DNA of 64,000 nucleotides, from positions 186,001 to 250,000 of the forward strand of contig CAJNDS010002349.1 of the NCBI GenBank assembly GCA_905221605.1. The letters run 5' to 3'. A program made the translations under genes and the position numbers. The stretch is from Symbiodinium natans (lineage: Eukaryota; Sar; Dinophyceae; Suessiales; Symbiodiniaceae). The notes below the pieces were generated by a model. It was not told where the DNA came from. It did not search any database and was given only the letters and a program-made list of their open reading frames with translations. This document shows positions 51,490 through 59,266 of this stretch, in pieces (position 1 is the first letter of the stretch; every line of letters starts with the position of its first letter).

Positions 51490-51597
51490 GTTCAGGCACG
51501 TGCTGAAATGTGCTGAATGCCCACTTGGCCCTCCGCGCTGCCTTTACAAAGCGATCAATTTCTGCGTCGACGTCCAGTTTGTCCTTGATGAGACTGC
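51490..51597 (-). CDS. Candidate exon, helical protein
   Basis: The minus strand reads SLIKDKLDVDAEIDRFVKAA, then RRAKWAFSTFQHVPEPV before a possible GTGCGC donor. The acceptor is near a CAGCAG at about 51600. It has typical amphipathic composition and continues the exon series downstream of 51690-51850. Confidence 0.45.
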
Positions 51598-51689
51598 TGC
51601 TGAATTACCACTTCGGCTAAGCTCTGCTGGCACACACAGATTACGACCTCAAAGGGCCTTGGTCGTGTAACATGAGACGAGCCATTGCA

Positions 51690-51850
51690 ACGCAACACTT
51701 TCGGCTGTTCAATCTGTTCAAACGGTCCTCCCGCTCCCGGCGCCGCCGCTTCCGTCGAGGCCGTGGTGAAGGCGAGTAGCTGTACCTTGGCTTCAAACTC
51801 CAAGATGCGGATTAAGGATCCTGAAGAATGTTGGGAGCTGTGGAGCTGCT
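51690..51850 (-). CDS. Candidate exon, unknown protein
   Basis: The minus-strand frame reads RILEFEAKVQLLAFTTASTE, AAAPGAGGPFEQIEQPKVL and RCNGSS. It is helical then flexible. Borders are approximate. Confidence 0.35.
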
Positions 51851-51929
51851 TGGAGAAGAGGTTCGAAAACTTCTAAACACTAGCGAAACAGCTAAACATC
51901 CCAGACGTTCTTTGGGAAATACTGGGGTC

Positions 51930-52240
51930 TGGGCGAGCTCGGGCTCGGCCGGCGGCGGCGCCGCCTCCGCTTGACGGGCCGCTTGCGCCTCTCAGAGAGA
52001 TACCTTGTTACTAAGGGCGAATCTAAGTCGTCAAAACGGCAGAAATTCAGGCAGGTGCAGGCTCTGGCCTGCGCCTCGGCCGCGGTGTTGGAGTTCTGGA
52101 GTAGCTGTAATCCGAGTAGTCCTGAGTTCTCCGTTGCCTGAACCTGAGACCTGGCGTGAGCGTAAATGAGCCAGGAGGCATCTCCGCCATCCGACTCCAC
52201 CTGTGATGCAAGGCAGCAAGCACCGATGCAAGCATCAGCA
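51930..52240 (-). CDS. Coding-like region, frame uncertain
   Basis: All three minus-strand frames are open here. One reads GCRDLLSIADACIGACCLAS, ESDGGDASWLIYAHARSQVQ and LNFCRFDDLDSPLVTRYLSE before an arginine run. Another reads GSFTLTPGLRFRQRRTQDYS. At least one exon is likely but its frame is not settled. Confidence 0.3.
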
Positions 52241-52310
52241 ATGCTCAGCAAATCTCGGCAACCCATCTGACACGAGGCCAAGTTGAGGCAATGCCAGGCA
52301 ATGTGTACCA

Positions 52311-52565
52311 TCAGCATGGGGCCTTGCTAGACTTCTTGCGCCGCTTCTCCTCGCCAGGACAACAGGGACCGGGACGATCGGCAAATCGGCAACTGACGAC
52401 GTCTTTCGACACGTGGGGTCCCAAGGCCTCTCGGCCCTTCTTGTCTTTGGCCTTGCTCTTCTTGAGTTTCGCCTTCTTCTTTCCCTGGCCGCAAGAAGGG
52501 CATAGCCATAGATTCCGAGAATATGCCACTTTCCGAATATCTTCAGACAAGCCCTCTCCAATCAA
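52311..52565 (-). CDS. Candidate exon, lysine-rich protein with CPSCG
   Basis: The minus-strand frame reads GEGLSEDIRKVAYSRNLWL, CPSCGQGKKKAKLKKSKAKD, KKGREALGPHVSKDVVSC and GPCCPGEEKRRKKSSK. The basic stretch resembles a nuclear or RNA-binding tail, and CPSC could be part of a small zinc-binding site. Overlapping frames are less protein-like. Confidence 0.45.
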   Translation of the reverse strand: MIGEGLSEDIRKVAYSRNLWLCPSCGQGKKKAKLKKSKAKDKKGREALGPHVSKDVVSCRFADRPGPCCPGEEKRRKKSSKAPC

Positions 52566-52679
52566 CGGCCTTCATTCTAAAACATTGTCTCTCCTCCACA
52601 CCTCCAGTTACCTCTGCACTCCCACTTTTGGGCTGAAAGGAATGGCTTTGGTGGGTGCAGCTTCTGAGCCCCTCATCTT

Positions 52680-53320
52680 TCAGTCACTAGTCGCTACTGG
52701 CGCTATCATGCTCTCTGCGACGGCGATGATCCGGTAGTCGTGGAATTCCTCCCAGTCCTGGCCCTCCCGGTCTCGCGTCTGGTGGTGGCCATGCTGTCGT
52801 GGAAGACGTGGCTCCAGCTCTTGCTTCCATCGTTTCGCTCCCGCGCAGTGTGCGCCCGGGCGACCACCTGTTCCAGCATGCCCGCCACGTGAGCTCATCA
52901 AGGAGAGCAATGGCTTCACGGCATGCTCTGTCCCCTCTTTGCCCTCTTTCTCTTGCTTCCGTTTCTGCTTTGGTGGTCGTGAAGTTGCTGGCAGCTGTGT
53001 CTGCGGCTGTCTTGAACATCGTGGCCATGGTTTGTAAGATTTTGTCCTGAATTGGACTTCCTCCCGTGTAGCTTCGGGTTGCCGCGGGTAGGGGTTTGCT
53101 AGCAGGTGGGCTTGGTGGGAGGACTGGTTGTGATTGGCCTTCCAACAACACCTCCCAAACATGGGACTCCCCACAAATGCAACAAGGAGAGATCATTCGG
53201 GCGTTGATTGCGCTGGGCATGGAACGCATGGACCAGGTCCGTCACAGACTGGCAAGCCTGGAGTGAAGGCGAAGCGGCAGCACTTGCCCTCCACATCACC
53301 CACGCCCTAGCCCAACTCAG
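52680..53320 (-). CDS. Coding-like region with frame changes
   Basis: Good protein moves between frames: CQSVTDLVHAFHA (about 53230-53280), MISPCCICGESHVWEVLLEG (about 53140-53200), KILQTMATMFKTAADTAASN and AREGQRGDRACREAIALLDE (about 52890-53050; the second piece begins ARERGQRGD in the sequence), then GMLEQVVARAHTARERNDGS in another frame (52706-52888). Frameshifts or very short introns are needed to join these. The CCICG and helical content would suit a gag-like or small zinc-binding protein. Identity is open. Confidence 0.35.
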
Positions 53321-53579
53321 AGAGAGGGGGTTGTCACATCGGAAGCCCACAACCACCTGCTCACCTGCTCACCTGCCCAGCAACCACCCCAGCGAGAACA
53401 ACCGCCACCATCACAACCACGGCGCGTAGTTTCCATCCCCGCAGACGTACTCAACCTAGCGGAGTCACCGAAGCAGCACAAGCAGAAGACCACAACAGCA
53501 CCGACAACTTGCCGGCCCACCAGGGCTGTTGTTTTCATTCGTCTCGCATGTCTTGGCACAAACTGCATGTCTCACGGCA

Positions 53580-54012
53580 CTACTCGAAAAGTTGTCTCCC
53601 TTCTTTGCGAAGTGAGCGCACCCTTGATACCATGACACCCGTCTGGGACTCTGTGTGTGTGTGTGTCATTTGTCTCCCACTTATCTGCCCTTTGTCTCCT
53701 CGGTAGAAAACCCTGGATGCTGTGACGCGCGTCTGGAATTGTTTGATGCTTTTGTCGCATGCTGCGGGTTCAAAAACAGTCTCCTGTGCCGTCTTCCGAA
53801 GGATGAAAAGCAATGGTCCTGTGGTCCTCAATTTCTCCTTGGGGTGGAGGCTGGGTGTGGAAACGCTTCCTCTCGTTATCGTCCGGCTGAATGTCGCGTT
53901 GAATGCAGATCTGGACGGCAGCTCTGCGCCGGCCTTCTTGCCGTCGACTTCCTCCTCCTCATCCTCGGAAGCCTCTTGCTCTTCATCTTTTCCGCCCTTC
54001 GTCACAGGCACT
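53580..54012 (-). CDS. Candidate exon with acidic stretch
   Basis: The minus-strand frame reads VTKGGKDEEQEASEDEEEEV, DGKKAGAELPSRSAFNATFS and RTITRGSVSTPSLHPKEKLR, continuing to TAQETVFEPAACDKSIKQFQ and on toward 53580. A 469-codon plus-strand ORF overlaps it but runs through CT microsatellite and is rejected. The exact 3' border is unknown. Confidence 0.4.
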
Positions 54013-54194
54013 GTCTGCCCCATTCCCCAATCAGAAATGCAACGACGGATACTCACCCACATCTCAGCATCGCGAAAAGACAAAAAACATACACCGTGCA
54101 GTACCAGGCACACGTCAATCCCGAGACGTCGTACAAGAGGCAGCAAACCGTGCACAACACCAAGGCCAGGCCATCACATCCACCAAAGGCAACA

Positions 54195-54300
54195 CAAACA
54201 TACGGCATTCTCATCGCGAGGCAGACGATCCTGGTCCTTGTCCTTATCTTTGTCCGCATTCCCTGCGGCCTGAAGCAACTGCGCAAACGCACGGCATGCC
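54195..54300 (-). CDS. Candidate exon, charged
   Basis: The minus strand reads AFAQLLQAAGNADKDKDKDQ and then DRLPRDENAV. It has a helix followed by a Lys-Asp run. Borders are approximate. Confidence 0.4.
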
Positions 54301-54352
54301 ACCGGCCACAACACAGCAATGAGTCAATGAGCATCTGCACATACATTCACGT

Positions 54353-54544
54353 TCACGCCTCAGTCTGCTTTTCAGCCTCAGTGCCAGCTGAACAGCCCTT
54401 CGACTCACAGCGGCTACAAGCAATGTCTGAAGGGCTCACGATGTACTCCAGGGAGGCCACCACAAGCCTGCGCCCGGCAGACCACAAATCAGCGGAATCA
54501 GCGCCACGCGTCGGCACTCCGTCGGCATTCTGCGTGTTCACCAC
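54353..54544 (-). CDS. Possible exon, unknown protein
   Basis: The minus-strand frame reads NTQNADGVPTRGADSADLWS, AGRRLVVASLEYIVSPSDIA and CSRCESKGCSAGTEAEKQ. It sits between better exon candidates on the same strand. Confidence 0.3.
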   Translation of the reverse strand: MVNTQNADGVPTRGADSADLWSAGRRLVVASLEYIVSPSDIACSRCESKGCSAGTEAEKQTEA

Positions 54545-54712
54545 GTCTTTTGCCTGTGCAGCTCCTCAGCTCTGGGCACCTCACCATCCTGTCCAAAGGG
54601 CCATCTCAGCCCAAAAAAGGTGGGTCAAGTTGTGTCAGGACAGAAGCCGCTCTGCAGTCTTTTTGTTCTTTTTGTCAACTTTTACATTGGTTCTATTTTC
54701 TATAGCTCTCGG

Positions 54713-54748
54713 TCTCTCTCTCTCTCTCTCTCTTGCTGTCTCTCTCTG
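54713..54748. repeat. CT microsatellite
   Basis: Short CT run with a TTGCTGTCT interruption, intronic to the minus-strand gene. Confidence 0.9.
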
Positions 54749-54889
54749 CTGTTCTCTCTGCAGCTGGCCTCCTTTGGGATCTTTGCTTCGAGCTTCGAGC
54801 CCTGGCAGGCAAATCTCCTCTTGCTCACTCGCAGAATATGCACGGCTACTGCATGGCTCCTGGTACTTCGCATTGCAGTCGGAAGTGGC

Positions 54890-54977
54890 CTGGAGCAGCT
54901 TTGCGTGCTGCCGAAGAAGCCCGCAGATCCGCGTCAGCTGCTCCTTCTGCGCCTCGGCCATTCGAACGATTCGAACC
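54890..54977 (-). CDS. Candidate exon with GC donor
   Basis: Acceptor CTCTATCAG and donor GCCACT frame a helical segment VRIVRMAEAQKEQLTRICGL and then LRQHAKLLQ. A further open stretch downstream (SEQEEICLPGLEARSKDP, about 54770-54830) may be the next exon. Confidence 0.45.
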
Positions 54978-55092
54978 CTGATAGAGAGGAGCAAGTCATG
55001 CAATCGGAAGTCTGCAGAAGTGATCTTCCAAAAGGAGAACCTCGGAACTTCACTACCACGTTAAACTGCCACGTTGACCCTCTCCCGCTCCC

Positions 55093-55135
55093 TCTGCCGC
55101 CTTGGCCGTGCTCACCAGCTCCTTGAGGCGATCCC
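55093..55135 (-). CDS. Possible short exon
   Basis: The minus-strand reading WDRLKELVSTAKAAEGAGEG is helical and has a GTGAGC inside it that could be a donor after LKEL. Borders are uncertain. Confidence 0.25.
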
Positions 55136-55532
55136 AGGGCTCCTCTCAAAATGCGGAAACGTAGGCGGAAAAACAAAACACTCAAGAGAAGACTTCGCAA
55201 ACGGCGGGGAAAATAATGGTCAACGCCCGGAGCGTGGAAAATGGGGGCAGAGAGTCGAGAGGAAACAAGTGATCTCGCAGTTCTGGTCTGTGGAGGGGGG
55301 GAGCATGTAGGTTGGAGATGATCATGATGAGGCGTTGGTTCTTCCATGCGCACTTCGCTGCTTGCTTGTCGTTACCTGTACTGCAAGATGCGCTCTGTGC
55401 ATCCTCTCGTGAGACCATCTTAAGGAGACATCATTGGACCTCTCTGGTTCTCGCAACATCGTGTGATGGTGGTTTTGCATTCAAGAGACTGTCATGCCTC
55501 ATGCCTCTCTCTTTTGGGAGTCGCTCCGAGTA

Positions 55533-55807
55533 ATTCGCCTCGGCTTCCTGCCGAGAAGCGTCTGGAACAAGCAGACCCGGATAGGGCCTCCCCCCCCAAC
55601 CACTATTCCAAATTTTGTGATGCCACCGCCCCCCCCCCCGCCGCTTTGTGGGACCCCCCTCCCCTCCCCTACCTCCCCCTCCCCTACCCCCCCCCCCCCG
55701 AACCCCGCTGCCCTTCCTCCCCTTTTTTTGCGAAACCCTCTTTCCTCCTTTCCTGTCCTGGGGCCGCCCCGGCTGCCGAGGCGGCGCGCGCAAAGCGTTT
55801 ACAATTA
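55533..55807 (+). repeat. MITE-like dispersed element R2, copy 2
   Basis: Same ends as 50660-50994 (ATTCGCCTCGGCTTCC at the start, GAGGCGGCGCGCGCAAAGCG near the end). The interior is a C-rich stretch. Confidence 0.8.
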
Positions 55808-55841
55808 AGCAAGGACCGGAGGAAAGGACGAGAAAGGGCTT

Positions 55842-55907
55842 GGCTATTGCGGAGCTCCTCTCCAGAAACCTCGAGAACGTCGGCAAGGGCTTTGGCCTCC
55901 TGAGCCA
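55842..55907 (-). CDS. Candidate exon, helical
   Basis: After TATGGCTCAG on the minus strand the frame reads EAKALADVLEVSGEELRNSQ. It is amphipathic and lies close to the preceding exon candidate 56079-56152. Confidence 0.4.
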
Positions 55908-55965
55908 TACATACGCTCTCAGGATGCCACCAACTTGGGGGCATTTTTTTTTCATTTTTTTTTTT

Positions 55966-55997
55966 TTTCTCTCTCTCTCTCTCTCTGTCTCTTCCTC
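55966..55997. repeat. CT microsatellite after T run
   Basis: T-rich stretch (55946-55967) followed by a CT run. Confidence 0.9.
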
Positions 55998-56078
55998 TCT
56001 TTCTCCCCCTCGGGCCTGCTGCACGGAGGAGAGCCTGATGCAAAGCAACGGTGGAGTCACTGGCATTACTTGAGTGAC

Positions 56079-56152
56079 CTGTACCCCGATCAGATCCTCC
56101 AGAACCTCCAGATCCTGTGGGCTTCGAATCAACTGCTTTGAGAACATCTCTC
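56079..56152 (-). CDS. Candidate exon, helical
   Basis: The minus-strand frame reads EMFSKQLIRSPQDLEVLEDL and then IGVQ before a GTCACT donor. Another frame is open but serine/glycine-rich and less likely. Confidence 0.4.
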
Positions 56153-56371
56153 CCGCAGGCCAACCGGGGATCGCCAGAGTCAGAAAGTGACAAAGCAAAG
56201 AAAAGCTTACAACTATATCGTGCTCAGGGCCTTTTGGGCCTCTTGGGATTCAAAAGGGTGCAGCGCCTCACCAAGCTCAAGGGGACCACAAAATCAACAC
56301 AAAAGGATTCAACCAAGAAGGCCTCCTTGTTCCAAGGCATGTATAAACATTCCTTGCTTTTTCTAGCCTAC

Positions 56372-56434
56372 AGAAATGACTTCTTGTCGAGCTGTGCTGG
56401 CACATGCTCATACAGGAGGCTCTCCACAAAAGGC
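56372..56434 (-). CDS. Candidate exon, GT donor
   Basis: The minus strand reads APFVESLLYEHVPAQLDKKS plus F, with a GTAGGC donor at 56366-56371. The acceptor TTGAG is weak. Confidence 0.4.
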
Positions 56435-56461
56435 GCTCAATCCAAACAAGAGTCACAAGAG

Positions 56462-56528
56462 ATCGTTTGGGGTCCCGGCTGCGCACGCCGCTCCTCTTCC
56501 AGCTGCTGAGTAGCGAGGGCGCGCTCCT
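56462..56528 (-). CDS. Candidate exon, coiled coil
   Basis: Acceptor GTCTTGCAG is followed by ERALATQQLEEERRAQPGPQ. It has the strong glutamate/glutamine/arginine heptad content of a coiled coil. Confidence 0.5.
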
Positions 56529-56540
56529 CTGCAAGACGGC

Positions 56541-56585
56541 CCGAGCTGAAAAGTCAGCTGAAAAGTCAGCTGAAACAGCTGAAAA
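56541..56585. repeat. AGCTGAAAAGTC short tandem repeat
   Basis: Three to four copies of AGCTGAAAAGTC and AGCTGAAA variants within the intron 5' of the 56462-56528 exon. Confidence 0.85.
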
Positions 56586-56624
56586 ATGATGAAAAGGATC
56601 CCGAAAGAGAGATTTCATGTTAAG

Positions 56625-56723
56625 TTCTCTCCCTGATGTGGCCGATGTGGCCTCAGAGCTCCAGGATCGCAGCTCTTCCTTGAAGTTGTCAACGCAAGAA
56701 GCGAGATTTTTCCAGACCAGAAC
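56625..56723 (-). CDS. Candidate exon, helical
   Basis: Acceptor GTTTGCAG is followed by VLVWKNLASCVDNFKEELRS and then WSSEATSATSGREL. It continues the coiled-coil character of the neighbouring exons. The candidate before it, near 56735-56815, reads CAEGSPGSPWDDGGSDAMLA. Confidence 0.45.
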
Positions 56724-57082
56724 CTGCAAACTTCACGCACAGCTGTGTCGGATGCCAACATAGCATCTGAACCTCCGTCATCCCAGGGGCTTCCGGGGCT
56801 TCCCTCGGCGCATCGCTGTTCGCTAAGATTTGTCTGCATGCAGTCCTACTGGTCCTACTCGTCCTACTCGCTGGGGGCCCAGCCGTCTGCCTCTCACGGG
56901 TAAAGCCCTCCCTTACCCCGCACCGCGGAGTGTGCTAAGGACATTGACATGCATGATGCAACGTGATGTGACATGGACGCCATGCATGAAGCCACATCTC
57001 ATTGTTACAAAGAGATGTAAAGCAAGGTGCTAGGATGTTGCGAGGATGCTGCAGATTCTGAACTGGAAATGACTGGACTTGC

Positions 57083-57145
57083 CTACGCGTGACCATCTTC
57101 TCCCTCCAAAGCTCCAGCTCCAGAGCTTTGATCCAAAGAGGGGTG
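57083..57145 (-). CDS. Candidate exon with GCAAGT donor
   Basis: The minus strand reads TPLWIKALELELWREKMVTR followed by a GCAAGT donor at 57077-57082. It has an amphipathic helix. The acceptor is near 57146-57150 and not clear. Confidence 0.45.
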   Translation of the reverse strand, partial: HPSLDQSSGAGALEGEDGHA

Positions 57146-57585
57146 CCAGCATGTGCCAGCGCAGGTTGCAGACATGGCCGGCCCAAGGCCTAAAATTGAT
57201 GGAGACGCAGAGGGGACAGGGGACTCCCGGCTCCAGTGCCAGTAAAGAAGGCAATTTGGCAATCAGGCAACATCAGCTGTCTTTGGGCGACGTTGATGGG
57301 GCGCTGCCCCGGCGCCATGCAGCCGTGCCACCTGGCAACATGGCGATGGAATTTTCAAACGCACCAACTGGCAATTCAGATTGTCTTTCCCTGAGTTTGG
57401 GCGATTGATGCCGCAGTTGTTGCAGAGGTTGTATAGGAGCTCTTTTTCCACGGCTCTCCCATCTGAATATGGGTGCCAAGCCTTCCCAAGTGTTCGAGCT
57501 CGTGGATGCCCATCATCTCAAGGCACGTGCTTTTGCGAATCTTTGTCATTCAGAGTGAGATCCCCGATATATAGTTGCTTGGCTT

Positions 57586-57622
57586 AATTCGCCTCGGCTT
57601 CTTGCAGAGACATGTCTGGAGA
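57586..57622 (+). repeat. R2 5' fragment
   Basis: AATTCGCCTCGGCTTCTTGC followed by diverged sequence, a truncated relative of the R2 start. Confidence 0.6.
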
Positions 57623-57693
57623 TCCTGCGGTGTTTTTTGGCACCCTATAGGACCCCCTTCAAACCCTGAACGCATGATCTGCATGGTGCTGCG

Positions 57694-58036
57694 CTAAATT
57701 CGCCTCGGCTTCCTGCCGAGAAGCGTTGGAACAAGCAGACCCGGATCGGGCCTCCTTCCCCCCTGACCCAACCCTTACTGTAATTTGTGACGCCACCCCC
57801 GTGGGACCCCCGCCGATGGCTTGGGGCAGCTGCAAACCGATGCCTGGGGGGTCCCGCCTGGGGCACTCCAAAACCATCTTTTTTGAGAATTGTTGGGACC
57901 TTTTTTGAGGACCCCGCCCTGGGACCCCTGAGACCCTCTTGGGTCCTTTTGGGAGCCCTGCTGAGACGCAAACGCCTGGAACTTTTTTTTGCAAGCCCTG
58001 GCTTGGCTGCCGAGGCGGCGCGCGCAAACGATTACA
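57694..58036 (+). repeat. MITE-like dispersed element R2, copy 3
   Basis: Starts ATTCGCCTCGGCTTCCTGCC and ends GCTGCCGAGGCGGCGCGCGC plus AAACGATTACA. Related 3' ends without a start lie at 58092-58125. Confidence 0.8.
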
Positions 58037-58167
58037 GTTGAGGACATGTGGCTTTCCTTCGTCTGCGATGCGCGAGCTGCATCCCTCGTTGGGCCACCGA
58101 GGCGGCACTCACAAGCGTTTACAATTGCGATTGAGAATGTTGCAATCCACTCGATTGACTTTATCAC

Positions 58168-58345
58168 TTTATCTATTCGCCTCGGCTTCCTGCCGAGAAG
58201 CGTCTGGAGCAAGCAGACCCGGATCGGGCCTCCCTCCCCCTGAACCCAACCCTTCCCCACGCAAAATTTTGCGGCGGACCCCCCCCCCCCCCCCCTGTGG
58301 GACCTCCCCCCATCGCTTGGAGGAGCTGCAAATCGATGCCGTCGG
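58168..58345 (+). repeat. R2 element, 3'-truncated copy 4
   Basis: Has the full R2 start and C-rich interior (C run at 58281-58294) but no GAGGCGGCG end. Confidence 0.75.
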
Positions 58346-58448
58346 GGGTCCCGCCTGTTGAAGGTTTTTACAGAGGGCCAAAATGCATTGGTTGATATAA
58401 AAATAGGTAGACAGAAAGCATATTGCATGCGTTTTGCTTTTTGTATTC

Positions 58449-58496
58449 TGTGTGTCTGTGTCTCTGTCTGTGTCTGTGTCTGTGTGTGTGTGTGTT
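58449..58496. repeat. TG/TCTG microsatellite
   Basis: TGTGTCTG units grading into a TG run. A CA run lies at 58630-58647. Confidence 0.9.
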
Positions 58497-58689
58497 CTCA
58501 GCATGTGCAAGTGCAGAATATTTGAAGTTCCTATCCAAACTTGGACATGTCATAAGCTTCACACTTATGGCATATGCGATGTGATTATGCATCTTCTCAA
58601 CCTGCGGCATTCTGTGCTACTCGGCATGTCACACACACACACACACATTTCACACTCCCGCGCAACGCATTAAATCAAGCATTACTAAC

Positions 58690-58829
58690 ATGGTAACATG
58701 GAGTTGTGCAGCGACCGCTGGATGAACATGAAGTAAACGAATGCCTCCACGCTCAGGGCCTTTTGCCAAGTTGGGGTGCTCCTTGGGAGGACAATAGAAC
58801 CGAAAGAGGAAGCCAATCTCAAAAAGGCA
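58690..58829 (-). CDS. Candidate exon, unknown protein
   Basis: The minus-strand frame reads DAFLRLASSFGSIVLPRSTP, then TWQKALSVEAFVYFMFIQRS and LHNSM. It has folded, hydrophobic-helical composition. The neighbour 58930-59000 (HQLVDYLDMREAPDRATERR) may be the preceding exon. Confidence 0.4.
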
Positions 58830-59080
58830 TCCCGAAAAAATGGCAAGCTGCGTGTTTGCTGTGGCAAGCTCTCTTCTTCTCTCTGTCGCTCTGTCAGGCG
58901 CCTCTCTCATATCCAAATAGTCCACAAGCTGATGCGCACCAGGGCCATGACGAGGACTTGCCCTCGGAGCTGTTTTTGAGCCCTCGCCACACCGCCTCAC
59001 ATGCGGAGTGCATCGAAAAAGCTGGATAAGCTGGGAGACAGCTTGAGGCCAAGTTGTCTTCAAGGCTGGGGCAAGTGGGC

Positions 59081-59135
59081 CTGCAGGTGCTTTTGCACCT
59101 CGAGGGCTTCGCTTCCCTCGCTCCCCTCGGCGCCC
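59081..59135 (-). CDS. Candidate 55-nt exon with GC donor
   Basis: A good acceptor (TTTCTTGCCCACGCACAG) precedes AEGSEGSEALEVQKHLQ, with a GCCCAC donor. It lies downstream of the long ORF at 59267-61156 on the same strand and might be a later exon of it, although the simplest splice phase does not fit. Confidence 0.35.
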
Positions 59136-59266
59136 CTGTGCGTGGGCAAGAAATAAATTAGATCAGCATGATTAGCAAAGGCAAAAGGCAGAAGGCAGTG
59201 GAGGGTCACGTCAAGCAGTGAGGCACAAGTTGGCACAAAAGCGGCCTCGCGGGGGCTGCGTCTGCA

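Noticed and set aside
53655-55064. 469-codon plus-strand ORF
   Set aside because: It crosses a CT microsatellite, is antisense to several better minus-strand exon candidates with splice borders, and shows no domain.
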